Notes under the pieces: generated by a model
What the model saw: only the letters and a program-made list of their open reading frames with translations
What the model was told of the DNA's origin: nothing
Database searches by the model: none
DNA from: Sutterella faecalis
Lineage (GTDB): Bacteria; Pseudomonadota; Gammaproteobacteria; Burkholderiales; Burkholderiaceae_F
Assembly (NCBI RefSeq): GCF_006337085.1
Contig: NZ_CP040882.1
Coordinates: forward strand, 310,001 to 374,000
Direction: 5' to 3'
DNA length: 64,000 nucleotides
Translations under genes and position numbers: made by a program
Part shown: positions 52,929 to 62,380 of the stretch, in pieces
How positions within the stretch are numbered: the first letter of the stretch is position 1
How the letters are laid out: every line of letters begins with the position of its first letter

Positions 52929-54824
52929 TCAGGAGAGAAGCAGCGCATTGAGGCGCTTCACAAACCCGGCCGGATCCTTCAGAGAACCCTGTTCGGAGAG
53001 GAGCGCCTGATCGAGAATGACGTCCGCCCATTCGGAGAAGCGGGTGGGATCATTCTCTTTAAGCGCCTTCTTGACGAGCGGGCTCTCAAGATTGACTTCG
53101 AGCGTGTACTTTTCTTCCGGAACCGTCTGCCCCGCAGCCTCGAGCATGCGGCGCATCTGTTCGGTGAGCATCTGGTCGTGCTGGCCGACCACGCACGCGG
53201 CGGAGTCGACGAGACGGTCTGAAATGCGGACATCCGCAACCTTTTCGCCGAGCGCGGCCTTGAAGCGGGCTACGGCCTTGTCGTCCTCTTCCTTCGAGGT
53301 TTCGGAAGGCTTCTCGGCTTCATCGGTCTTCGACTTCACGCCCTCGAGCTCAAGGTCTGCAGCGGTCGCCGGGATGAACTTGTGGCCCTCGAATTCGGTC
53401 AAAGCACCCATCATCCACTCGTCGATGCGCTCCCAGAGGAGAAGGACTTCGACGCCCTTCTTTTTGAGGCCCTCGAGATAGGGCGAGCCTTCTGCGGCTT
53501 CCGGGGTATTCGCGATGACGTAGTAGATGTTCTTCTGGCCTTCGGGCATGCGGCTCACATAGTCGGCAAGCGACACCGTGATGTCGGAAGCGCCGGCCTT
53601 CGTGGTAGCAAACCTGAGGAGTCCGAGAATGGCCTTCCTGTTGTCCGGATCCTCGACGATGCCTTCCTTCAGCACGCGGCCGAACTGCGTCCAGAAGACG
53701 CCGTACTTTTCCTTAGCGTCCTTATCGTCGGCGAGCTTCGCGAACATGTCGAGCGCGCGGCGGGTGAGGGCCTTCTTGAGTTTTGCGGCAACGCGGCTTT
53801 CCTGGAGGAGTTCGCGGGAAACGTTGAGCGGCAGATCATTCGTATCGACGAGCCCCTTGATGAACCTCAGGTAGTTGGGAAGGAACGCATCCGCGCGGTC
53901 CATGATGAAGACGCGCTCGACGAAGAGCTTGAGGCCCTTCTGAAGGTCGCGGTTGTAGAGGTCGTAGGGCGCTGCCGACGGGCAGTAGAGAAGCGACGTG
54001 TACTCAAGGTCGCCTTCCACACGGTTGTGCGCCCAGCAGAGCGGATCCTCCCAATCGTGCGTGAGGTGCTTGTAGAACTCCTTGTACTGGTCGTCCGTCA
54101 CTTCCTTAGGCGGCAGCGTCCAGAGCGCCTTGGCGTCGTTCACCTGCACCCAGTCCTTGTCGGGGGTCTTGCCTTCCTCAGCAGGCTTCTCTTCAAGGAG
54201 ATAAACGGGCGTCGAGATATGGTCCGAATACTTCGTGATCGTTTCGCGAAGGGTCCACGGATCGAGGAAGTTCTTGTCCTCGTCGCGCAGATGGAGGATC
54301 ACGTCGGTTCCGCGGGAGGCGCGGGTCGTGAGTTCAGAGGTGAAGGTGCCCGAGCCGTCGGATTCCCAGCGCACAGCTTCATTTTCGCCGGCAGTCGCGG
54401 CGCGCGAAACCACGGTCACGCGGTCGGCAACGATGAAGCTTGAGTAGAACCCCACGCCGAACTGACCGATCTGCTGCGCGTTCTTCGCTTCATCGGCGGA
54501 GAGGTGTTCGAGGAAGTCTTCGGTACCCGACTGCGCGATGGTGCCGAGATGTTCATTCGCCTCATCGAGCGTCATGCCGATGCCGTTGTCTGAAACGGTA
54601 AGGGTGCCTGCTTCCTTGTCGGCGCTGATGCGGATCGAGAAGACGGGGTCGCTTCCGAGAAGCTCAGGCTTCGCGATGGCCGCAAAGCGTAGCTTGTCGA
54701 TCGCGTCGGAGGCGTTCGAGACGAGCTCGCGCAGGAACACTTCCTTATTCGAATAAAGGGAATTGGCGAGGAGCTTAAGGAGCTTGCTCACCTTGGTCTG
54801 GAAAACATGCGTTTCAGCAGCCAT
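52929..54824 (-). CDS. htpG: Hsp90-family chaperone HtpG
   Basis: A 631-residue cytoplasmic ATP-dependent chaperone. GHKL-type ATPase motifs are visible: ELVSNASDAIDKL, DNGIGMTLDEA and GQFGVGFYSSF; the middle domain has NVSRELLQESR and the C-terminal dimerisation domain ends in FVKRLNALLLS. I use the ATG at 54824 (GGAGAAAAAG upstream); the longer frame from 54944 adds 40 unconserved residues. The gene is complete. Confidence 0.95.
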   Translation of the reverse strand: MAAETHVFQTKVSKLLKLLANSLYSNKEVFLRELVSNASDAIDKLRFAAIAKPELLGSDPVFSIRISADKEAGTLTVSDNGIGMTLDEANEHLGTIAQSGTEDFLEHLSADEAKNAQQIGQFGVGFYSSFIVADRVTVVSRAATAGENEAVRWESDGSGTFTSELTTRASRGTDVILHLRDEDKNFLDPWTLRETITKYSDHISTPVYLLEEKPAEEGKTPDKDWVQVNDAKALWTLPPKEVTDDQYKEFYKHLTHDWEDPLCWAHNRVEGDLEYTSLLYCPSAAPYDLYNRDLQKGLKLFVERVFIMDRADAFLPNYLRFIKGLVDTNDLPLNVSRELLQESRVAAKLKKALTRRALDMFAKLADDKDAKEKYGVFWTQFGRVLKEGIVEDPDNRKAILGLLRFATTKAGASDITVSLADYVSRMPEGQKNIYYVIANTPEAAEGSPYLEGLKKKGVEVLLLWERIDEWMMGALTEFEGHKFIPATAADLELEGVKSKTDEAEKPSETSKEEDDKAVARFKAALGEKVADVRISDRLVDSAACVVGQHDQMLTEQMRRMLEAAGQTVPEEKYTLEVNLESPLVKKALKENDPTRFSEWADVILDQALLSEQGSLKDPAGFVKRLNALLLS

Positions 54825-54965
54825 TTCGACTTTTTCTCCGAAATCTGATGATGGGTCGGACGCATGCCGCCCGAAAGCAGCATGCCGATGAAGCCTATAT
54901 GGGGGTTGAAGCGCAGTTTTCAAGAGGAAAGTGCAAAGCGGCAAAACACCTTCGCGGACATAAAG

Positions 54966-55003
54966 AAAGTCCCGGGAGGAGGTGCATCTCCATCCGGGAC
55001 TTT
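54966..55003 (-). terminator. Terminator after the Phd-like gene
   Basis: AAAGTCCCGG / CCGGGACTTT with an inner GGAG/CTCC pair; on the minus strand it is followed by CTTTCTTT. Confidence 0.75.
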
Positions 55004-55043
55004 GCTCTGAAGAAAAGCTTTGCTCGGGATCGCCTGCGGAGAA

Positions 55044-55271
55044 TCAACCCGCAGCGACGACGCCCATTTCAAGGGCGACGCGGTCGGAGGTGAGGTTCTT
55101 GGAACCGGAGCGGGCAGCCATTTCAGCGAGGTGCTGATAGGTCTTGGCATCCATCACCACGAGGTCGGCGCGGCCGTTTTCAGCAAGCACCTGAGCTTCA
55201 CCCGTGCGGGCGCACTGAGCGGCAACCGTGGAATATTCTTTTTCAAGGCGTGCGGCGGAACAAATCTGCAT
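55044..55271 (-). CDS. Orphan Phd/YefM-type antitoxin-like protein
   Basis: A 75-residue protein. The middle part (STVAAQCARTGEAQVLAENGRADLVV plus a DAKTYQHLAEM helix) follows the Phd/YefM pattern of a beta strand, a turn with NGR, and VV.d...Y..L. These antitoxins bind their own promoter and neutralise a toxin. No RelE- or Doc-like toxin is adjacent (htpG lies downstream), so it may be an orphan or act otherwise. It is followed by a good terminator. Confidence 0.6.
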   Translation of the reverse strand: MQICSAARLEKEYSTVAAQCARTGEAQVLAENGRADLVVMDAKTYQHLAEMAARSGSKNLTSDRVALEMGVVAAG

Positions 55272-55665
55272 TTGGAACTCTCCACAAGAAGAACCCCTGG
55301 TGGCGGTTCAACTTCAATTCGTGCGTATGGGGCGCTTTATTGGATGCGCTCTCTATGAGGTGTACGTTAACACGCTCATTCCTATCTGGCATTGCATTGA
55401 TTTCACTAGTTTACGGTCTTCTGCCGAAAGGCACGGAGAGTAGGATCTTATTCCTAGCGGAATAGGGGTTACTACTGAATTAAAAGCGTGCATCCGTTGG
55501 ATGCTTGCACCATGAGCGTACAAAAGAAATCCATCCTGATGCAATCGAGCAATCTTCTGATGGAATTCACGAAGAAAGACGGGCGGGGCAGGCGAAGAAT
55601 ATCCGGATCGGGAGCTCTCAAAGAAGCTTCAAAAATTCCAAATAACCCCTATTGAGGCAAATACC
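55272..55665. other. Intergenic region with an 11-base inverted repeat
   Basis: AATAGGGGTTA (55461-55471) is repeated in inverse as TAACCCCTATT (55644-55654), just before the cupin gene. A shorter pair TTATTCC / GGAATAG lies at about 55449-55466. A 47-codon frame from 55513 to 55656 has no ribosome site. No gene is assigned. Confidence 0.35.
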
Positions 55666-56091
55666 ATGACCGAATCGACTTCATCAACATCCGTCCCGCC
55701 CGAAAACTTAAGTCTTTTCCCGGCGGGAGACACGAACACGGCTTACGCAAAGTTCTTTGTGGGCAAAAGCTGGCTCAAGCTCCTCACCAAAGACCGTCTT
55801 GTCGTCGCGAACGTCACCTTTGAACCCGGGTGCCGCAACAACTGGCACATCCACCACAAGGGCGGTCAGATTCTTCTCGTCACGGCCGGCCGCGGCTGGT
55901 ACCAGGAAGAAGGCAAGCCCGCACAGGCGCTTAAACCGGGCGACGTCGTCGACATTCCTCCCGAGGTGAAGCACTGGCACGGTGCGGCGAAGGATTCGTG
56001 GTTTGCGCACATCGCGATTGAAGTCCCCGCCGAAGGCGCTTCGAACGAATGGTGCGAGCCCGTGGACGAAAAGGCCTATCTCGCGCTCTGA
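55666..56091 (+). CDS. Single-domain cupin protein
   Basis: A 141-residue cupin. Metal-binding motif 1 is HIHHKGGQILLVTAGRG (His-x-His with Glu replaced by Gln), motif 2 is PPEVKHWHGA. Such proteins are often found with carboxymuconolactone decarboxylase- or quinone-related enzymes; here the neighbours are DUF362 proteins. The start at the ATG at 55666 has only a weak ribosome site. Function unknown. Confidence 0.78.
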   Translation: MTESTSSTSVPPENLSLFPAGDTNTAYAKFFVGKSWLKLLTKDRLVVANVTFEPGCRNNWHIHHKGGQILLVTAGRGWYQEEGKPAQALKPGDVVDIPPEVKHWHGAAKDSWFAHIAIEVPAEGASNEWCEPVDEKAYLAL

Positions 56092-56235
56092 AGTTCCTTC
56101 CTCAGGGAAATCCCCGGATCCCTGACAGGACTAGGAAAGAGCAACATATTCGAAAGTGAAGCGGATGAGCAGTACTGCCGCAGCACCCGGTACGTGCATG
56201 CCTCATCCATAGAAACCGCAAGGAGATTTCGCAAG

Positions 56236-57114
56236 ATGGCAAAGTCGAAGGTTTATTTTTCGCCTGTGATTGATGCGGAGCACCTCAACAAGCTCTACGA
56301 CCTCGTGAAGGAAAACATTTCCGGCAAGGTCGCGATCAAGCTGCATACGGGCGAGCGCCACGGTCCCAACATTCTGCCGCGCGAGATGGTGAAGGCCTTC
56401 CAGGCCAGGATCCCGAATTCGACGATCGTTGAGACAAATACGCTCTACCACGGCGACCGCTACACAACGGAAGACCACCTTGAGACGCTTAAGGTTAACG
56501 GCTGGACCTTCTGTCCGGTCGACATCATGGATGCCGAAGGGACGGTCAATCTTCCTGTCAAGGGCGGCAAGCACTTTAAGGAAGTTTCGATGGGCGGCCA
56601 CATCGTGAACTACGACTCGATGGTGGTCCTCACGCACTTCAAGGGTCACGCCATGGGCGGCTTCGGGGGTTCGATGAAGAACATCGCCATCGGCTGCGCC
56701 GACGGCAGAATCGGGAAGCAGCAGGTCCACGCGGTTTCCGACGTCAATCTCCCCTGGGATCAGTGGCCGGGTAAGGAAATGCTGATGGAAACGATGGCGG
56801 AGTCCGCCAAGGCCGTCTGCGACTATTTCGGCAAAAACATTGTCTTCATCAACGTCATGCGCCGCATGTCGGTTGACTGCGACTGCGCCGGGCTTTCGGC
56901 CGCCGAACCCACGATCGGCGATATCGGCATTGTGGCCTCGACCGACATTCTCGCTGTCGACCAGGCGTCGATTGACATGGTCTATGCCCGCCCGGCGGCG
57001 GAGCGTCATGACCTCGTCGAGCGCATTGAGTCCCGCCATGGGCTCCATCAGCTCACCTACATGAAGGAGCTCGGCATGGGCAGCAACGAGTACGAGCTCA
57101 TTACGGTGGATTGA
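56236..57114 (+). CDS. DUF362 protein, cytoplasmic copy
   Basis: A 292-residue DUF362-family protein starting at the ATG at 56236, after AAGGAGATTT. Conserved-looking features are HTGERHGPNILP, THFKGHAMGGFGGSMKN and three Cys sites (TFCPVD, IGCADGR, DCDCAG), which could bind an iron-sulfur cluster or metal. No classic 4Fe-4S ferredoxin motif is present. It has no signal peptide, unlike the nearly identical paralogue at 58427. A terminator follows. The function of this family is not established. Confidence 0.75.
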   Translation: MAKSKVYFSPVIDAEHLNKLYDLVKENISGKVAIKLHTGERHGPNILPREMVKAFQARIPNSTIVETNTLYHGDRYTTEDHLETLKVNGWTFCPVDIMDAEGTVNLPVKGGKHFKEVSMGGHIVNYDSMVVLTHFKGHAMGGFGGSMKNIAIGCADGRIGKQQVHAVSDVNLPWDQWPGKEMLMETMAESAKAVCDYFGKNIVFINVMRRMSVDCDCAGLSAAEPTIGDIGIVASTDILAVDQASIDMVYARPAAERHDLVERIESRHGLHQLTYMKELGMGSNEYELITVD

Positions 57115-57186
57115 GTTCAATCCGCTTCGCTTTGAAGCGCCCGTTCCATAGGTTCGACCTGCGCGCCTGGAGCCTGTGCGAAAGGA

Positions 57187-57238
57187 AGCCCTGACGTCAT
57201 TTTCGGCAAAAACGCCGGCGATGCCTCAGGGCTTTTTT
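57187..57238 (+). terminator. Terminator after the first DUF362 gene
   Basis: AGCCCTGA / TCAGGGCT with inner pairing and a T6 run (GCTTTTTTCG). It is in the 296-base gap before the FNT gene, which has no other feature I can name. Confidence 0.75.
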
Positions 57239-57410
57239 CGTTTATGGTTCGAGGCGACTGCGGGATGACGGCAATAGGGCAAAAACGATAACTGCCAGAC
57301 GATAGACTCATTGCATGACTTGTTGAGGAAGAAACAACGGGTTTCCCCGCATAAGACCGGTTATTCTTCAGAACCTTTCTAATCCTCATTATTCCTCCGG
57401 AGTTCCTGTC

Positions 57411-58283
57411 ATGGCGATTTCCCCAGCTGCCGCGATACTGCAGTCCGTTGTGTCGAGCGGTGCCGCACGAACCCATCAGACGATTGTGGCCACGCTCTGT
57501 CTCGCTTTTCTTGCGGGCGCCTACATTGGCCTGGGCGGACTTTTTGCCGTGCGCGTGAGCGGCGCAATGCCGCCCGAAGTCTGGGGGAGTCTCCAGAAGC
57601 TCGTCTTCGGCATGGTGTTCCCGACGGGACTTCTTCTGGTTGTGCTTTGCGGCGCGGATCTCTTCACCGGCAACTGTCTTTCGCTTTCCGCTGCCCGGTT
57701 CAATGCCCGAATCAGCTGGTGGCGCGCAACTCGCTCCGGGTTTCTTTCCTATTTCGGGAACTTCCTCGGCGCACTATTCATCGCCTGGGCGCTCGTGAAG
57801 GAGGGCGGCATTCTCTTTGAAATGACGAACGGCACGATGCCCTGGGGAAGCTTCGTCGTGAAGCTCGCCAACGCCAAGACGTCGCTCGATCCCTGGGAAG
57901 CCTTCTGGCGAGGCGTCGGCTGCAACTGGCTTGTCTGCCTAGCGATTTATGCGGCTTCCGCCGCGAAGGACATCTTCGGCAAGATCTGCGCGCTCTGGGG
58001 TCCGACCATGGCTTTTGCGGCGATCGGGTTCGAGCACTGCATCGCCAACATGTTCTTCATTCCGGCCGCTTGGTTTGTTGGAACGGATCCGCGTTATCTG
58101 GCGCTCGCCGACGTTCCGCAGATTCATTTCGGTCTCGGGGACGTTGTTCTTGGGAATCTTATTCCCGTGACGATCGGGAACTTCGTGGGCGGCTTCGTCT
58201 TCGTGGCGGGCTTCTACTGCCTCATCCACTGGAGAGAATTGAACGCTCTCGGACGCCTTCAGGACAAGACCGCTTCAGAATGA
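57411..58283 (+). CDS. Formate/nitrite transporter family channel
   Basis: A 290-residue FNT-family membrane protein with six hydrophobic helices. The family signatures are present: GADLFTGNCLSLSA-type loop after helix 2, YFGNFLGALFIAW, VGCNWLVCLAIYAA, FEHCIANMFFIP and GNLIPVTIGNFVGG. FNT proteins pass formate, nitrite or hydrosulfide; formate is the electron donor of NrdD, so formate uptake would suit this organism. It lies between two DUF362 genes on the same strand. Confidence 0.88.
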   Translation: MAISPAAAILQSVVSSGAARTHQTIVATLCLAFLAGAYIGLGGLFAVRVSGAMPPEVWGSLQKLVFGMVFPTGLLLVVLCGADLFTGNCLSLSAARFNARISWWRATRSGFLSYFGNFLGALFIAWALVKEGGILFEMTNGTMPWGSFVVKLANAKTSLDPWEAFWRGVGCNWLVCLAIYAASAAKDIFGKICALWGPTMAFAAIGFEHCIANMFFIPAAWFVGTDPRYLALADVPQIHFGLGDVVLGNLIPVTIGNFVGGFVFVAGFYCLIHWRELNALGRLQDKTASE

Positions 58284-58426
58284 ATGAGATAGGAATTGGC
58301 AGGAAACTGCCGCAATGATGCAATTCCGGAGAGGCTGCAGCTTCCAAAATTGAGTGAAGGACAGCTTCGCGCGATGAGTATTGCGCTCGGGGCTGAGCCT
58401 TCTGATCACCATTTGGGAGAATCAAT

Positions 58427-59413
58427 ATGTCCATGACCAGAAAGGAGTTTCTTCAGCGCGCAGGGGCAGCGGCCCTCGCCGCTGCTGCGGGTCCGGCAGC
58501 AATGGCGGCTGAGGCTGCGGGCGAAGCGAAGCCGCAGGAACGCGCAAAGGTTTATTTTTCGCCGGTGATTGACGCCGAACACCTCAACAAGCTCTACGAC
58601 CTTGTGAAGGGAGAGATTACCGGCAAGGTCGCGATCAAGCTTCATACGGGCGAACGGCACGGCCCCAATATATTGCCTCGCGATATGGTTCAGGCTTTCC
58701 AGGCCCGGATCCCGAATTCCACCATCGTCGAAACGAATACGCTCTATCACGGCGACCGCTACACGACGAAGGACCATCTCGAAACGCTCAAAATCAACGG
58801 CTGGACCTTCTGCCCTGTCGACATCATGGATTCCGAAGGCACGGTCAACCTTCCCGTCAAGGGCGGCAAGCACTTCAAGGAAGTGTCGATGGGCGGCCAC
58901 ATCGTCAATTACGACTCGATGGTGGTCCTCACGCACTTCAAGGGCCACACCATGGGCGGCTTCGGCGGCTCCATGAAGAACATCGCCATCGGCTGCGCCG
59001 ACGGCCGGATCGGAAAGCGCCAGGTGCACGGCGTCGCCGACGAGAACGCGGCATGGTCCGAATGGCCGGGGAAGGAGCTCCTCATGGAAAACATGGCGGA
59101 GTCGGCGAAGGCCGTCTGCGACCATTTCGGCAAAAAGATCGTATTTCTCAACGTCATGCGCCGCATGTCGGTCGACTGCGACTGTGCGGGGAGAAGCGCT
59201 GCGGAACCCACGATTCCGGATATCGGCATTCTCGCCTCGACCGACATTCTGGCGATCGACCAGGCGTCGGTGGATCTTGTTTATGCGCGCCTCGAGAATC
59301 AGCGCCACGACCTCGTTCAGCGCATTGAAACGCGCCATGGCCTGAGGCAGCTCACTTACATGAAGGAGCTCGGCATGGGGAACGACCAGTACGACCTCAT
59401 CCGGGTCTCCTGA
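58427..59413 (+). CDS. DUF362 protein, exported copy
   Basis: A 328-residue protein. From about residue 40 it is nearly the same as the product at 56236, with the same Cys sites. It carries an additional N-terminal leader: MSMTRKEFLQRAGAAALAAA, Ala-rich to about residue 30. The RK pair is a weak Tat-type motif, so export may be by Tat or Sec. Start at 58427 after TTGGGAGAATC. The duplication plus different locations suggests the same chemistry on both sides of the membrane, which is inference. Confidence 0.75.
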   Translation: MSMTRKEFLQRAGAAALAAAAGPAAMAAEAAGEAKPQERAKVYFSPVIDAEHLNKLYDLVKGEITGKVAIKLHTGERHGPNILPRDMVQAFQARIPNSTIVETNTLYHGDRYTTKDHLETLKINGWTFCPVDIMDSEGTVNLPVKGGKHFKEVSMGGHIVNYDSMVVLTHFKGHTMGGFGGSMKNIAIGCADGRIGKRQVHGVADENAAWSEWPGKELLMENMAESAKAVCDHFGKKIVFLNVMRRMSVDCDCAGRSAAEPTIPDIGILASTDILAIDQASVDLVYARLENQRHDLVQRIETRHGLRQLTYMKELGMGNDQYDLIRVS

Positions 59414-59817
59414 AACAGGTCGGATCCGTAATGCGGCATTATTCCGAGCTCGGGATAATGCCGGCGAAAGTCGCTTGATAGAACCACCGGAGATATCAAC
59501 AAGTTAAGACGGATGCATCCAAAGCATAGTAGCGCGCGGTGCATTCGCCTTAACGATAAGCCGTCTCTCTTCACGGAGGTTTCTGGTTTCAATGGCAATC
59601 GGGCTCGAGACGGCAAAGGTTTTCGAGGCCAGCAGGAGGTCGGTATCTCGTCCCGGTCAGATGCGTCTCATATTCCTGGCGCAACACGTCTCAAAGCCGC
59701 AGGCTAAACCGTCTCGTTTACGCTGACCGTCCACACCCGGATGTTGCTCGGATGTACTCATCTTCCATGGATAATAGACTGAACTGTTCCAGAGGATCGA
59801 ACCATTGAGGATGTCCC
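59414..59817. other. Intergenic region with hairpins
   Basis: A stem CGGCATTATTCC / GGGATAATGCCG at about 59431-59464 follows the DUF362 stop but lacks a T run. A longer imperfect stem, GTTAAGACGGATGCA (59503-59517) with TGCATTCGCCTTAAC (59540-59554), has two mismatches. No gene is visible. Confidence 0.35.
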
Positions 59818-61600
59818 GTGCAGAAGAAAACAATTGCCGTTGGCAACTCGTCCTTTACCACGCTGATTGAAGACAACCACTACTACGTCGACAAAACCGC
59901 TTGCTTCAGGCCGCTGATTGAGTCCGGCAACTTTGTTGATGTGATCACGCGTCCGCGACGGTTCGGCAAAACGCTCTTCATGGATTCGCTTCGCCTCTTT
60001 CTAGCAATCGATCCGGCAAACCCGGGGAATGCGGCAAAGCAGGAAAGACACTTCAAAGACTTGAAAGTCGCTGAAGACCAGGATTTTTGTCGCGAATATA
60101 TGGGCCAGGTGCCCGTTCTCTTCCTTTCCCTGAAAGACGTTGAAGGCGCGACATTTGAGGCTGCGTATAGAGTTTTTGCATCGAAAATCGTAGTCTCCGC
60201 GAAGCGTCATGCCTACTTGCTCGATAGTCCCCGACTCGACGATGACGACAAAGTGTTGCTGCGGAAATACCAGTCGAGCGACGTCATGCGGAATCTCGCC
60301 AATATCGACATTGCCGCCGACTTTCTGAAGAACATGCTGACCTTTCTTGCGAAGCATTTTGATCGTCAGGCAATGCTCTTTCTCGACGAATACGATGTTC
60401 CGCTCGCAAAGGCCGCCTCTCGCGGCTATTACAACTTAATGCGCGATTTCATCCGAGCCTTTTTCGCGGTTCTGAAACCGGAGGCAGACTTCGAACTTTA
60501 CGATCGCCCGTTCCTCAAAAAAACCGTTCTCACCGGGTGCCTTCGCGTCAGCAAGGAAAGCATATTTACGGGTGTAAATAACTTCTCCATCAACACCATC
60601 TGCTCCGAGAATGTCAGCCTTTCCGCCTGCATGGGCTTTACCGAGCCGGAGGTACGCGCTTTCCTCGATTACTACGGGATGTCCTCTAGGAAAGAGGATG
60701 TCAAACATTGGTATGACGGTTATCGCTTCGGACCCGATGAGATATACAGTCCGTGGGATGTGCTCAATTTTTGTCAGTGCGCCCTGAAAAGTACCAATCC
60801 CCTGGAGTTTGAACCCGACAATTATTGGATTGGAACGAGCAGCAACGATGTCATTGATGAGTTCCTTGGATTTCTGACTGAGGAAGACGCGGAAAGGATG
60901 CAGACGCTGATTGATGGCGGAAATATTGAACTTGAAATCAACGAAGAGCTCAACTATTCAGACATCAGTCGTCATAAATCTGAAGACTTCTGGACGGCTG
61001 CTCCTCTTCACCGGCTACCTCACCATTGCGAAGCCTGTCGGCTACAAGAAATATCTGCTCCGCATCCCGAATGAAGAAATTCGGGCTACTTTCCGAAGCC
61101 GCGTTCAGGCGCGGTTCTCTGGTGAGAATAGTTCCTTCGCCGCTCACGGCCTCAGGCTTGCAGAAGCTGCAGCCAGGGGAGATGCTCCGGGCATGTCTAA
61201 AGTGCTTGAGCCTCTCTTGAGAAACTATGTTTCTGTGCGGGATACGGCAAGCAGAGCGCCGGCAGAGAACTACTATCATGGCTTTCTCTCTGCGCTCTTC
61301 GCCTGCGCCGGTTCTCGCATCAACGATTTCCGATCGAACTCTGAGTCGGGAGACGGTTATGCCGACATCGTTTTCTCATCCGGCTACAGCACGGAACGCG
61401 TCGGAATAGTGATCGAAATAAAGCGCGCATCCCGACCAGAAGGACTTCTTGACTCCGTTAACAGTGCCCTGAAGCAGATTGACGAAAAAGATTACGCCGA
61501 GTGCTTTCGCAGGATGCGTTGCAGCAAGTACTACGCTTACGGCATCGCCTTTTGTGGGAAGCAGTGTGAAGTGGGCGGCGGAAAGTTGCGTGATATTTAG
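59818..61600 (+). pseudogene. AAA-ATPase/PD-(D/E)XK nuclease (DUF1703-type), frameshifted
   Basis: N-terminal AAA-ATPase-like domain (YVDKTACFRPLIESG, VITRPRRFGKTLFMDSLRLF with the P-loop-like RRFGKT, LFLDEYDVPL) and C-terminal PD-(D/E)XK part (GDGYADIVF, then GIVIEIKRA). This family is frequent and often multicopy in gut bacteria. The frame breaks near 60990: SEDFWT in one frame is followed by LLLFTGYLT in the next, and one extra G in TGGACGGCTGCTCC accounts for it. Start is GTG at 59818. Either decayed or a sequencing error. Confidence 0.8.
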
Positions 61601-61855
61601 TCAAATCAGGCCTTGAAGAAGCGGCGCAGCCGCATGCGTAATACGACGCGTGCGCACAGCGCAGAAAGGCGCCGCTTCGGACCGGTCAAAGTACGCGAAT
61701 TGGAAACCCGCATTGTCTTCGGCCTGCCGCCGATGCCGGAGTTTCGTGCAGCAGGTCAAGCTGAGAACTGCACAATACTTGCAAGAAGCGATGGCTATGG
61801 ATATTCACTAACCAATAGTTGATTCCTGAATCCTGCCAGTTACGTGGATTAGCCC

Positions 61856-62191
61856 TTAATTCTTGCTGCTTCCGCGCGCAAGCGCGAGGTAGACCAGCTC
61901 AACGAAGCCGAGAACGGGCACGAAGAGGAGTATCGCCCACCAGGCCGACCGCCCGATGTCCCTCAGGCGCGCTGCCGCCGCGCAGATTGTGCACCAGGTA
62001 ACGCCGAGCGCAGCAATAAGGATAAGGAGTGCGGCGAGGGATCCGGCATAATGAAGCCCGTGGTCGGGCGCCATGTCGTTGCTCCCCAGGAACCAGGTGG
62101 AGATGAAGTTGAGGATGAGGCTCGCGATGATGAGGAGCACCATGCGGATCAGAAACTCCTTGCGGCCGATGCGTCCTTTGAGAGAAAACAT
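61856..62191 (-). CDS. DUF805 membrane protein
   Basis: A 111-residue inner-membrane protein: an N-terminal GRIGRKEFLIR motif typical of DUF805, three or four hydrophobic segments (VLLIIASLILNFISTWF, LAALLILIAALGVTW, WAILLFVPVLGFVELVY) and an RLRDIGRSAWW loop. I start at the ATG at 62191 because the family begins there; the longer frame adds 30 unmatched residues. Function unknown in this family. Between 61601 and 61855 I see no gene. Confidence 0.75.
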   Translation of the reverse strand: MFSLKGRIGRKEFLIRMVLLIIASLILNFISTWFLGSNDMAPDHGLHYAGSLAALLILIAALGVTWCTICAAAARLRDIGRSAWWAILLFVPVLGFVELVYLALARGSSKN

Positions 62192-62380
62192 ACTTGGGTT
62201 AGCCTCCACGTTTGCGGCAATCGATCGGGAACTGTTAATTTTAAGCCTGCGCCTCGTTTCTTTTGAAAGAGAAAAAGGCAATTCTTCGAGAGCTTTCTTC
62301 TGACAGAAGAGCGCATAACGGAGAACAATGACAGTCTCAGGCGAAATTCATTTTTTAAGCAGTCAGAGCGCGCATTCCCC

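Noticed and set aside
57411..58283. Nitrite-specific rather than formate-specific assignment of the FNT channel
   Set aside because: The family signatures do not separate the two from sequence alone, so I left the substrate open.
61613..61822. 69-codon frame after the AAA/PD-(D/E)XK gene
   Set aside because: Arg-rich, no start signal, no recognisable family.
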